Source of the DNA: Caenorhabditis elegans
Lineage: Eukaryota > Nematoda > Chromadorea > Rhabditida > Rhabditidae
Direction of reading: 5' to 3'
Length of the DNA: 64,000 bases
Assembly: GCF_000002985.6 (NCBI RefSeq)
Contig: NC_003283.11
Span: 1,860,001-1,924,000, forward strand
In this document: positions 46,520-57,468 of the stretch, piece by piece
How positions within the stretch are numbered: position 1 is the first letter of the stretch
Layout: every line of letters starts with the position of its first letter
Position numbers and translations under genes: made by a program
Notes under the pieces: generated by a model
Told to the model about the DNA's origin: nothing
Seen by the model: only the letters and a program-made list of their open reading frames with translations
Database searches by the model: none

Positions 46520-46851
46520 CTGATCTTGCAATTTTCAGAATTACAAGACCCTGGTATTGATATATTTGTGTAGTCGTTGTTCTAGTATTATTATTCACCA
46601 CTTATTCTTCTTGGCACTATTTATTATTTTCATCTCGGTTTTGCTCACACTAACCCCGAGATGATGACGAATGGAACGCATATCGTGTGAATAATCATTT
46701 TTTTTTTTTGAATATTTCTATTTATTTTATTGAATTAGTTTATTTGGTTAATGTGTATCATTATTTGATAGCTAATAAAGAATTTAATCAAAATTAACAA
46801 TTTTTTTTGCAGATTTCAAGATAATTTGTTAATAAGAGTATAGACTATATT

Positions 46852-46941
46852 TTAGGCCTAGACTTAGGCTTAGGCTTAGGTTTGGGCTCAGGCCTAGGCA
46901 TAGGTATAGGTTCAGGCTTAGTCTTAGGTCTAGTCTCAGGC
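46852..46941 (+). repeat. Degenerate interstitial telomere tract, about 15 hexamers
   Basis: Read in one register from 46852, successive hexamers are TTAGGC, CTAGAC, TTAGGC, TTAGGC, TTAGGT, TTGGGC, TCAGGC, CTAGGC, ATAGGT, ATAGGT, TCAGGC, TTAGTC, TTAGGT, CTAGTC and TCAGGC. The register holds for 15 units, and the consensus is the nematode telomere repeat TTAGGC. Confidence 0.8.
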
Positions 46942-46944
46942 TCT

Positions 46945-47640
46945 ATTGTAATTTAAACAAAAACATATAGTTTGAAACAAAGGTAATCCGTCAGAAAACT
47001 CTATTTAAAATGTTGGTTAACTATAATTTCTCTTTTAATAGTTTTTTGTAAAACTTGCAAAAATATTAAACAATTTGAAACACTCAAAATTAATTGCGCG
47101 CCAAATTTAAACCCGTCGATTTTTTAAAATTGTATGAGTGTTAACGGGGGTTTCCAGTTTTTTTTTTATTTGTTAAGAGTACTTTAATTTTCCTTTACTA
47201 CGTTACAGCATTTCCTATGATATTACTTTTGTTGCATGTTGAATATTTCAGTAAATTTCTAATATTCCATTTAAGTACAATATATTGTATCACTTTAAAA
47301 AAGAGGAAAATATAAACATGAACTTTTGTTTCATTTTCTCATGGTCACCGTTACTATTTTTCATTCATACCTGGCCGTTTTAATCCTATCTGTGAATCGC
47401 CGGAAATGCCAACAAAAAAATGTGTTGTTTGGACAAAATGCCTATGATGTAAAGGTAATAAACAACCCAAAAATTATATTTTGACAAATATTAAAGTTTA
47501 AACAAAGTTGTATTATTCACAAAACACAACAGCGCCACGTTGACTTAATTGTTTTTAAAAACAAATTATCAGACTATAAATTGCTTCCTCGCAACCACAA
47601 AAATCACTCCACTTTCAATTTTTGTTTTATATTAAAGTTT
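46945..47640. other. Intergenic DNA upstream of the secreted-repeat gene
   Basis: AT-rich unique sequence. A TATA-like TATAAATTG lies near 47576-47584, about 75 bases before the ATG at 47654. No other feature is seen. Confidence 0.4.
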
Positions 47641-47653
47641 TGATTTTCAGAAA

Positions 47654-48528
47654 ATGGGTCGTGTCTTCATCTCATCTCTTCTTTTGCTGGCAGTCATCGG
47701 CTGTGTTGAAGCCTATCCTAGTAGGGTAAGTCAAATCTAGAAAATTTCCATTGAAAATTTTAAAACATACAGTCATCCGTTGCTCCGAGGCTCTCTAGCG
47801 ATCGTCCACAATATCCAGGATCCTCTCAGTACCCTCTAGGATCAGATGCTCCACAATATCGAGGATCTTCTCAGTCCCCTCGAGGCTATGGATATGGGTC
47901 GTCATCTGCTCCACAATACCTAGGATCTTCTCAGTACCCTCAAGGATCATCTGCTCCACGGTATCCTGGTAACTACAATGCCTTTGCCAGCACTTCCGAT
48001 GCTCCACAGTATCCAGGATCCTCCCAGTACCCTCAAGGATCATCTGCTCCACGGTATCCCGGTAACTACAATGCCTTTGCCAGCACTTCAGATGAGCCAC
48101 AGTATCCAGGATCCTCCCAGTACCCTCAAGGATCATCTGCTCCACGGTATCCTGGTAACTACAATGCCTTTGCCAGCACTTCCGATGCTCCACAGTATCC
48201 AGGATCCTCCCAGTACCCTCAAGGATCATCTGCTCCACGGTATCCCGGTAACTACAATGCCTTTGCCAGCACTTCCGATGCTCCACAGTATCCAGGATCC
48301 TCCCAGTACCCTCAAGGATCATCTGCTCCACGGTATCCCGGTAACTACAATGCCTTTGCCAGCACTTCAGATGAGCCACAGTATCTAGGATCCTCTCAGT
48401 ACCCTCTAGGATCGGATGCTCCACAGTATCCCGGTAACTACAACGCCTTCGCCAGCACTTTTGATCCGCCATATGTCGCTGGAAACTCTAAACAACCAGA
48501 GTTTCCTTCATCGCCAGTACCATTTTAA
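47654..48528 (+). CDS. Secreted low-complexity protein with 31-residue tandem repeats
   Basis: Two exons, 47654-47725 and 47773-48528, give 275 residues. Exon 1 encodes a signal peptide (MGRVFISSLLLLAVIGCVEA). The mature part is rich in Ser, Pro, Tyr, Gly and Gln and has four near-identical 31-residue (93-base) units containing APQYPGSSQYPQGSSAPRYP followed by GNYNAFASTSD, starting at 47998, 48091, 48184 and 48277, with shortened flanking units. It has no Cys after the signal region. The composition suggests a secreted structural or cuticle/mucus-like protein; the function is unknown. The ATG follows TTTTCAG by four bases. The opposite-strand open frame across the repeats is a shadow. Confidence 0.85.
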
Positions 48529-48908
48529 CTGAATTTTTATTTAATGTTTCATAAATCATTTCAATCAAGTTTTTGTCTATATTTTTTTACTGAAAAGCTA
48601 AATAATATTTTTGACATCAATGCAAAATTAGTGATGACTTCAGTACTGTTTCCATAGCCATGGGTACATGGTGAGGAAACATATAAAATATATGCAAAAT
48701 TGTATAGTATTTTTTTCGTTATCGTGCTACTCTTGAAACAATATTTGCTTTGAAAACAAACACTACAAACCCAGAAAATCTATTACAACACAACAAAAGT
48801 TAGATCTATCTTCATCAACATAGCTCAACAAACATGCTCCAAGCTCCTGACATCCTCATAATTTCCTACTCCTCACTTTTCTTCAAAAAATACACATTTT
48901 TCAACTAA

Positions 48909-50590
48909 ATGTTTGACGTGGCAGAGCGTCGGTTTGCTCTGAACTTTTTGAACACTTTGCCTGTGCACAATGAGTCCCTAGTATTTTCACCTCTTTCAAT
49001 TGCCCTAGTCCTGTCTTTGGTCCACACTGGAGTCCGGGGATCTTCACGAGATCAGATCAGGAATACGTTGCTAAGTGGTGCCACTGACGAACAGCTTGTG
49101 GAGCATTTTTCGTTTGTCTCCAAAGAGGTGAAGAATGGAACAAAAGGAGTTGAGGTTTATTTGGCAAACAAGGTTTACTTGAAGTAAGTTGATTTTTGAA
49201 AATTGAAATTTTAGACGAAAAATTACAAGAAAGTCTTGTGAGTCGGGGTCCTCCTGGAGACGACTTTTCTTTAAAAGTGGATGTTTTTTGCCGGTTTTTC
49301 GGCAAACCGGCAAATTGTCGATTTGTCAAAACTTGACGGAAAAACGGCAATTGCCGAAAAGTTTCGGCAATTGAGAGACGGCTACTCCAAACTTTTTTTT
49401 TTGAGGTTTTGCACATTTTTTTTTTGGAATTTTAAGAATTTCAATTAAATGCCCTTACATCTATTTTGAAAAGTAAGCAAATTCTATGAAAATATCTTTA
49501 AAAAAACACGGAAAAAAATTTCAAAACGGCACAGTTTTAGGTATTTCCATCTCATAAACATTTCCCGGCAAATCTGCAAACCGGCAAATTGGCAAAGCGG
49601 CAATTTGCTGAATTTGTCAACAAAAAAAATTGCCACATATAATACGTTTTAAAGAACTAAACTCAATTTATTGAAAATACTTTTCAGAAAAGGATTCACC
49701 GTGAATCCTACATTCCTATCAACCGCACTCAAAAATTATGGCGCTGATGCAAAATCCTTAGACCTGACTACCCCAGCTGCTGTTCAGGAAATCAACTCAT
49801 TTGTCAACACCGCAACTAACGGAAAAATCAAAAACATTGCTACCCAGGACTCGATCAAAGATGCAATTGCTCTGTTGATCAACTCAATTTACTTCAAGGC
49901 AGATTGGGATGACAAATTCGATGGAATGTCTGTCAGCGAACAGGACTTCACTTTGCACACCGGAGAGAAAAAGAAGATAAAGTTTATGAAGGAATTCATG
50001 AACGACCGTTCATTCTCTTCAGATGATGTCTTTGATGTTCTTCACGTGGCCTATTCAGATCAACGCTATCAGTTCTCAGTATTCCTTCCGAAACTTAGAA
50101 ACTCGTTGAAAGAAGCTCTGAAGAAATTGAATGAGAAGAGGTTCAATGACTTGCTGAAAACAAAGAAACGAACCTTTATGAATGTGGGTAGAAAAGGTCC
50201 TTTAAACAATTTAAAAAAATTTTTAGACTCAACTTCCGAAATTCACAATCGAGAAGGATCTGAACTTAAAGTCCCATTTGCAGACCTTGGGAATCACTGA
50301 TATTTTCTCTGACTCTGCGGACTTATCCGGGTTAGCTGAAAATTTAAAAATTTCGGAGGGAGTTCACAAAGCGATCATAGAGGTCGGGTGTATTCACTAT
50401 CTATTCAAATATTAAATAAGGTTTCCAGGTGAACGAGGAAGGTACCACTGCCGCTGCCGTGACGATGATGAAAGCAGTTCCGATGTCTGCAAGAATGGAG
50501 CAACCAGTAAACTTTATAGCAGATCATCCATTCTTTTTCACAATTACTTTTTTGAATCATCCTATTTTTGTAGGGGTTTTCAATGGTTGA
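48909..50590 (+). CDS. srp-3: Intracellular serpin, inhibitory type (SRP-3)
   Basis: Serpins trap serine or cysteine proteases through a mobile reactive loop. Exons 48909-49183, 49688-50183, 50227-50382 and 50429-50590 join in phase to 362 residues, the usual serpin length. There is no signal peptide, so it is probably cytosolic. Family landmarks are present: NESLVFSPLSIALVLSLVHT, LLINSIYFKADWDDKFD, FSVFLPKLRNSLKEALKKLN, LPKFTIEKDLNLKSHLQTLG and the C-terminal HPFFFTI. The hinge EEGTTAAAVTMM has small residues, as in inhibitory serpins. The scissile bond is inferred at Met328-Ser329 (KAVPM-SARM), which fits chymotrypsin- or cathepsin G-like targets. Identity as srp-3 (Y32G9A.4) is from locus recall. 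Intron 1 holds minisatellite G. Confidence 0.9.
49290..49620. repeat. Minisatellite G remnants in srp-3 intron 1
   Basis: GGCAAACCGGCAAATTG and CGGCAATTTGCTG units flank the intron ends. Confidence 0.7.
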
Positions 50591-52410
50591 ATTTAAATTT
50601 GAATATTTATAAAAATTTCGTTTATCTTTAAATAACAAAATTATTGGTGGGATTATCAAATTTTCTGAATAAAAAATTTCGGTCAGAAATTCAAATTTTC
50701 TACTTATTGACGAACACAGACGAAAACAAGATTGCGGAGATCTGAAAAATTGAAATGTTTTGGAAAATTAATAAAAAATCTGAATTCAGCTCATTGAGAG
50801 CTTTCAAATAAGTATAATCATGACTATGTTTTGCCAATTTTTAAAATTCTCCGAATTTTGGGTCCCACCACGAAAAGCAACAAAATTCAAAATAAATTAC
50901 TACAAAATATGAATTCAGTTTGTTAGGAGCTTTGAAATATGCAAGTATAATCATGACTACGTTCCATTAACTACGATGCGCCTTCAGTTCGCTTCCGCCA
51001 ATTTTTCCAAAACTACAGTAATCCTACCGTACTCCTACAGTACTTCTACAGTACTACTACAGTACCCCGACTATATCCCGCCACTAACCCCAAAGCAATA
51101 TCACATCAAAAGACGAAAAGCCAATTTTTCCAAAACTACAGTAATCCTACCGTACTCCTACAGTACCTCTACAGTACTACTACAGTACTACAGTTTTAAT
51201 ATATAAGTAATGATATAGAAATCAATATAGTCTTCCTCTTCTTTTGTGGAACCTGAAAACAGTTGTTCATCAGGAGCTAACCATAAAAATTTAATAAAAG
51301 ACAAAAAAAAAACGACGTACCGTGAGATATTTATTCTTTTGAAAAAAAAGTTCACGATTTTTAAAATTGAAATTTCTAAAAAATTAAAAAAAAACATTTT
51401 GACACGTTGAGCAAATTATTTCATTTCTCACTCTTATTGAAAAGAGTATTCGTCGTTGGATTGCTTTTTGGATCTTTCTTCGTCTGATTTCACTTTTTTT
51501 TTGTTGGATTTCACTTTTTTTGGTTGTTTTCATCGTACTCTTTGCATCATCATGGTGAGTTTTCAGAATTTATTAGATTTAAATACTACTCTTGGCTGCA
51601 CAGTTTTATTTTCTCTGTTTTTCACCAACCATTTATGTGAAAAATTAACATAGTCTTCAGTTGTTGCACAAAATTCTGATAAATTTGGTGAAATTCAGTG
51701 AAAATAAAACGTTTGGCTCGGGTCGATATATGTTTGCCGAATTTCGATTTTCTGCCAAAATATTTTATTGAAAATTTGAATCCCGCCACGAAAAGTGACG
51801 AAATTGAATAGAATTTTTAAAAATTCCGAATTCAGCTCATTGAGAGCTTTGAAATACGTACAATCATGACTATGTTCCAGTAACTTTGGAAATTATGGGT
51901 CTCGCCACGAAAATGGGGTTACTGTAGTTTACCATTTTCGTGGTGGGAGCCAATTTTTGCAATTTCATGAGTTTATACGAATTCAACTCGAAAATTTAAA
52001 TTTTCTGCTAAAAATTGTTATCCGATAATTTGAATTTTCGAATAAATTGGGTCCCGTCACGAAAAGTGACGAAATTAAAAAAACTATTATTACAAAATCT
52101 GAATTCAGCTCATCGAGAACTTTCAAACAAGTATAATCATGACTAGGTTTGGTCAATTTTTAAAATTCTCCAAATTTTGGGTCTCGCCACGAAAATGGGG
52201 TTACTGTAGCTTGGCCATTTCGTGGTTCGAGCCATTTCGTGGTTCGAGCCATTATTCAGCAAAAAATTTGAATTTCCTTCCAAAAATTATTATCCGAAAA
52301 TTTGAATTTTCGGGTCTCGCCACGAAAATGGGAGTTACTGTAGCTCGGCATTTTCGTGGTGGGATTCGATCAAAATGTTATTTTATTTTTGAAATCATTT
52401 AAACAATTCA
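50591..52410. repeat. Intergenic/intronic repeats: CTACAGTAC and CACGAAAATGGG families
   Basis: A duplicated block (50996-51071 and 51120-51190) reads CCAATTTTTCCAAAACTACA, then CAGTACTTCTACAGTACTAC. Further on (50830-52360) are several copies of CTCGCCACGAAAATGGGG with GTTACTGTAG and TGACTATGTTC. The 51.5-52.4 kb part may be the first intron of the haspin-like gene. No other gene is supported. Confidence 0.65.
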
Positions 52411-53470
52411 CAGGCCAAGAAGACATCACATTGCAGCCCAGGTGCAACCAAGAAATGTATTTTTTTTAACCACACCATTATAACTACAGTACCCCCAGAA
52501 CACTAACTTTCTTTTCGAGACCCAAAAAAAATCAGTTTTCTTTAACTACAGTAACCCCACCGTAATTCTAGAATACTCATAAGTCTATAACTCCATTTTT
52601 TACAGATCAGGATTTGTTCGGGTACCTCCTTGCCCACACGGAAAGGAAGAATGTGATGACGTGGAAAGCGATGGGAATAACGATGGGAGGCAGGCTTGAT
52701 GCTGGTAACGCGGGAGTGGCGTACAGATGCACGTTGGACGGGAAAGAGTTAGTGGCAAAGCTCTATCCTCTACAGACGGATAGTGTCAATCTTCAAGCCC
52801 AGGCCGAAATTCAAGCCTATGGCCGCCTCACTCCTGTCGCCAAGAAGACACCCAATTTTTCGCCTCTCAAGACGTCGGCTGTCGTCACTAAACTTCCCGA
52901 TTAAAAGAGTTGCTGCCTGACGATGACATGGATCACATGCTTGTTCTGGTGATGGAGCATGCCGGAACACAGTTCGGCCAGGGTTACCTGACGGCGGACG
53001 TAGCGACGAGCATCCTACGTCAATTCGTCTTGTCGACGATGCTTGCAAATGAAGCCGGGGTCTTTCAAAACGATCCAAACTTCGGGAACTTGCTTGTGAA
53101 GGAAACCAAAGAGGACCAGCTGGTGTTCAAGATGAATCGTCAGAAAATGAAAGTCAAGAGCCACGGAGTATTGCTCACGATCATTTACTTCAGTCAAGCC
53201 ACGAATGGTGAGTTGCTAATTTTTTTTCAAAAAGATTAGGAAAATTTTTATTTTCAGTTCTGGATCCCACCAGCCCACCACACGAAGACGTTGCAAGTCT
53301 GGCTCAGGATTTGAAGGAACTTGCGACGTCCGTTGCTGATCGTGATGTTTGTGAGAATCTGAATTCAAAAATTTTAATTTTTTCAGAAGATGGTGCAAAC
53401 CTTTGGAGCATGTGCCACAGCCACTTCAATGCAGGACATCTATCCAAATAGCGACTTGTTCAAGGACTGA
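51552..53470 (+). CDS. Haspin-like kinase homologue, catalytically degraded, frame broken
   Basis: Proposed exons: 51552-51554 (ATG only), 52414-52441, 52606-53207, 53258-53346 and 53387-53470. The start would read MAKKTSHCSPDQDLFGYLLA, which fits phase but is a guess. Haspin-like features follow: a Gly-rich loop region ITMGGRLDAGNAGVAYRC, the Lys in ELVAKLYP, LVLVMEHAGTQFG and FVLSTMLANEAGVFQNDPNF with GNLLV. The HRD triad is changed to QND, and the metal-binding Asp of the haspin DYS motif is Tyr (TIIYFS), so a pseudokinase is likely. A one-base deletion (or an unrecognised intron) breaks the frame between TKLPD and LLPDDD near 52902. Later exons are clean. I recall Y32G9A.3 as a haspin-family gene, unverified. 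Confidence 0.65.
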
Positions 53471-53709
53471 TGGGATCTTCACGACTCTGCTGCGAAAAAT
53501 TACTCGCTTAATTCAACTTTCTGTGATTTCTTTTTTAATTCATTCCTGTCATACTCTATTTAAAATTTTTTCCCCCATTTTTTTCTCCTGATTAGAAAGA
53601 AAATAAAAAATATTTATTTTTCATATTTATTTATTTTTCGTCTTCTTCATATGCTCCAAATCCATTTCTCGATTGATTTCTTCTGTTGTTGAGCAGCTCC
53701 GATCTCTGA

Positions 53710-55570
53710 AAATTGATAGAGTGAAAATTTTGAAATTTTTTAAATTTCAAAAAAAAAAATTTCTTTTTTTTTATTTTCCAATTTTTCTGATTTTTTAATT
53801 TTTTTAAATCTGAAATTTTAATTAATTGTTCAGTGAAAGTACATTAGAAAAATTAGAAAAAAATTACTGCAAAATTTGAATTTATATTTTTGAAATTTTT
53901 GAAATTCTACAAATTTTGGGTCCCGCAACGAAAAGCAACGAAATTTCAAAAAAATTATCGAAAAATCTGAATTCGGCTTATTGAGAGCTTTGAAATGAGT
54001 ATAATCATCACTAGGTTCCACTAACTTTGGAAATTTTGGGTCTCGCGACGAAAATGGGGTTACTGTAGCTTGACATTTTCGTGGTGGGACCCGCTTTTTG
54101 CAATTCTAAAAATTTCAACTTTTTTTGTATTTTCGATTATTTCTGGAAGCAAAACGAAAATGTTTTTTAAAATTAATTTTCTAAATTTACTTATGATTTT
54201 CGACTTTATTTTTTTAAAATTAATTTTTTAATTTTTAAAAATTATTTTCCAATTTTTGTGCACTTTCAAATTTTTTAGTATTTTTTAATTTTTTTTATAT
54301 TTTTGGTATTTTTCAGAGACATTTTCTTTTCGTATTTTCGATTATTTTTAAAAGCAAAACGAAAAATGTTTTTTAAAATTAAATTTCTAAATTTTTTTTT
54401 TAATATTTTTAATTTTTTTTAGAGTTCTCAGGGAAAACCATAAATTACAATTATTTGTGAAAAACCGGAACAATTTGGAATGTATTTTTTAAAATTAAAC
54501 TCCAACATTTTTCCCCCTATTTTTTCGAGACAATTTTCCAATTTCCGAACCTGTTCAAATTTGTTTGAAAACTCCTCCAGACTGCGCCTTCCAAGGATAA
54601 TGCAATCGTAGTGCTCGAGCATCTGAAAATTCAATTTTCAAATTTTTTTTTCAAATTGTCAGTATTTTAAATATTTTTTATATATTACGAAAAATGTATT
54701 TTTTAAATTAATTTTCTTTTTTTTTTTTGATTTTCGACTTTTTTATTTTCGGGTTTTCAGAGATAACCAAGAATCAAAAAAAAAAACAGTTCCGTTATTT
54801 TTGAGAATATTTTTTTAAAATTTCTTCCGATTTTTCCAGACGACTTTTTTTCTATTTTTGGAATTGAAACTTTTTTTTCGCATTTCGATTATTTCTGAAA
54901 GAAAAACGAAAATGTTTTTTTAAAATTAATTTTCTAATTTTTTAATATATTTTTTTATTTTTGAAAAACCGAAATATTTTGAAATTTAGCTAAAAAAAAA
55001 TTTTCAACATTTTTTTCCAATTTTCGTGCACTTTCAATTTTTACTATTTCTAATTTTTTAAAAATATTTTCGGAATTTTTAGAGACTTTTTTATCGCACT
55101 TTAGATTATTTCTGAAAGCAAAACGAAAAATGTTTTATTTTAAATTAATTTTCTGAATTTTTGTAAGACTTTCGAATTTTTGAAAAACCGAAACATTTTG
55201 AAATTTATTTTATTAAATTAAACTTTAACATTTTTTTCCGATTTTTCCAGACGATTCAATTTTTTTGAACTGTTTTTTTTTTATTTTTGGAATTTTAATG
55301 AGATATTCAAAAATTCAAAAATCGAAAATTTTCAATATTTTTTTTTCGTATTTTTGATTATTTTTGAAAGCAAAACGAAAATATTTGTTTTTAAATTAAT
55401 TTTCTAATTTTTGTTTTAATTTTAGATTTTTTTGAAAAATAAAAATATTTTGAAATATTTTTCTGATTTTTTTCAGAAAAATTCCCAATTTTTTTCCATA
55501 TCTAGAAAAATCTTTTTTTTTTCAATTTTCCTTTAAAACGAAAAACAAAAATTTTCGACTTTTTTAAAAA
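53710..55570. other. A/T-tract rich intron DNA (PATC-like)
   Basis: Long alternating runs of T and A with recurring AGCAAAACGAAAATG and AAATTAATTTTCTAA units occupy this stretch on both sides of the small exon at 54551-54622. The character resembles 3300-5110. One CTCGCGACGAAAATGGGG repeat lies at 54035-54065. Confidence 0.55.
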
Positions 55571-55575
55571 TATTA

Positions 55576-56809
55576 GGTTGAACCGGAAGTCTTTGTGACT
55601 GGGTTTGCTTATCCACCGCTCGCCGCAGTTGCACTTTGGTGTTCCCTTGTTGCTAGGGTATAACAACGAGTAAAGGAACTTCATTTTAAAAAACAACCCA
55701 TTCCCATCCCTCTGACCTGAGTTCAGTTAGCGAACGATATATGTAAATAGTGACATCCACATCCGACATAGTTTGATGTACTTCTTCCTCTTTCATACCA
55801 CGATGAAGGATTTCGAGAGTCTCCTTGAGAATGTTTATCATACACATGCCCATCACTATAATATCATACACAATTGGTTCCACCGCTTCGACAAGAACGA
55901 CTTTTCTCTTGAGGACCATGAGACCCCATAAATTGGATTTGGATTCGTTGAAGAAAGCCGTGAAAACGAATCCTTTCCAAACCACCCGTGAACTGTCAAC
56001 CGCACTTGGGTCTTATCAAACCAACATCGTACAGGGCTTGGCAGCTCCCGGAATAAAGAAAATTAGGGGTGGATTCATACCACACACCTTGACCCAAGCC
56101 AACCTTGATTTTTGAATGGATGATTCCCTTTCCCTCCTCATTCTCCACGGGGGCGATTAATGGTTGGACCCACTTTTCACTGGAGACGAGAAGTGGGTCC
56201 TCTACAATAACAACCACAGGCATGCCCAATGGATTGAAGAAGGAGAGACCCCACAGGATGCCGCTAAACCCGACTATCACCCCAAAAAAGTCATGACCTC
56301 AATGTGGTGAGGAGTGTACGGCCCCATCTACTGGGAACTGCTACCTGATAGCAAAATAATTACTGGGGGCCTCTACATTCTCTAACCACGGAACCTGAAG
56401 AAAGTCTTCAATCGTTCACCCCTGATGGACAAGCAACTCAATTTTCAACAAAACAACTCTTGTCCCTACGACTTGAAACAAGTATTGCAGGAACTGGTCT
56501 CGGCGTGGATGGATGGTTCTCCTTTACCCTCCGTATTCTCAAGACACTGCTCCATCTGAATACTAGTCGTTTTCAGATGTGACTTGTGTCCTCGGAGGGA
56601 GAACCTTCAATACCCATGGAAGTTTCGAAATGGCACTCAAGCATTATTTCGACTCGCGCCTGGAAGGGTTTTTTAAGCAGGGCATTCATAAGTTGCCAAC
56701 ACGTTGGCAGTATATTGATGATAATGATAACAAATGAAATTTATCCTGAAGTTTCTTTTGCTTCGAGAAATAAACGATTGAAAAAGTCACAAAGACTTCC
56801 GGTTCAGCC
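55576..56809 (+). mobile_element. Degenerate mariner-family transposon, 1234 bp
   Basis: The terminal inverted repeats GGTTGAACCGGAAGTCTTTG and CAAAGACTTCCGGTTCAGCC match at all but one position and continue to GTGACT. Both ends are flanked by TA (55574-55575 and 56810-56811). The + strand interior encodes mariner transposase remnants with stops: STALGSYQTNIVQGLAAPGI, GDEKWVLYNNNHRHAQWIEE, GETPQDAAKPDYHPKKVMTS and GPIYWELLPDSK. Several TGA/TAA codons and frameshifts make it inactive. The length is typical of full-length mariners (about 1.3 kb). It lies in an intron of the minus-strand gene. Confidence 0.93.
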
Positions 56810-57468
56810 TAATAGTTTTCTCAAAAAAACTGTTTTCGTTTTTTTCTTCAATGAAATTAAAAAAAAAATTTTCTCGGAAAAAAGCAAAAAATGAAAAAAA
56901 AATCAAATTTTTGATTATTTCTGTAAGATTGTATTTCCCAAAATTTTCACTGAAAGCATACCTCATAAGCCCATCACTCATTAAATTGTGCTTTTTTCGA
57001 GCAAGTTTTCATCTGAATATTTCCATTTTCTTCAGAAGATTTTCTTCTTTTGATAGGGACACTAGCTGCAAAAATATATAGAATTTTAGAGATTTTAGGA
57101 TTTAAAAATGACAACTTTCTGCTTTTTCTGAAAAAAAAAGCTCCAGCATTTTCCAGAAAAGAATTTTAGAGAATTTCAGTGTTCAATTGAAATGTTAAAC
57201 TATTTAACTTAAAAATAGCTCGAAATGTTTATTTTTTGAATTTTTTAGTGTAAAAATTGCAGTTTTTCCGAAATATTCATTTAAAAAAAAAAAATTAATT
57301 CAAAATTTTTTTCTTGAAAATAAGCAGATTTTCAGTTTTTTTCTCAAAAAACTTACGGAGAGCTTCCTTTTCCCTTACAATGTAAAACGCCGAGCTATTG
57401 TGACATTTTTTCGTCTTTTTTGTAGCGTCATCCGTGCACATTCTCGTTCCGCTGTTCACTGTGTGAAG

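Larger units (their letters stand above)
53631..57468 (-). pseudogene. Unrecognised minus-strand gene with in-frame TGA
   Basis: Minus-strand exons fit together: 57468-57357 (LHTVNSGTRMCTDD, then KCHNSSAFYIVREKEAL), 57065-56962 (SVPIKRRKSSEENGNIQ, then KTCSKKAQFNE, TGA, WAYE), 54622-54551 (MLEHYDCIILGRRSLEEF) and 53705-53634 (RSELLNNRRNQSRNGFGAYE), with stop TAA at 53631-53633. All junctions are GT-AG and in phase, but a TGA at 56976-56974 interrupts exon 2. Either the gene ends there, the second half is a separate or alternative product, or it is a pseudogene. KRRKSS resembles a nuclear localisation motif. No upstream start exon is convincing. The large intron holds a dead mariner element. 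No family is recognised. Confidence 0.4.

Noticed and set aside
46539-46573. Alternative last exon of mlt-4 (ELQDPGIDIFV)
   Set aside because: The acceptor is good and in phase, but the exon at 46338-46519 encodes a longer, clearly protein-like end (RKRCDCLDTHRHLFL), so it is preferred.
47795-48472. 225-codon minus-strand frame with 31-residue repeats (HCSYRDTVEQ)
   Set aside because: It is antisense to the secreted-repeat gene, whose + strand has a signal peptide, spliced start and sensible composition.
51188-51397. Possible minus-strand exon reading STKEEEDYIDF after a TTTTCAG acceptor
   Set aside because: One short acceptor-flanked stretch with no partner exons and no recognisable family; it could be chance.
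52230-52256. GGTTCGAGCC resembling a tRNA T-loop
   Set aside because: It occurs in a short direct repeat with no acceptor stem, anticodon arm or A box in register. No tRNA or rRNA gene was found in the window.
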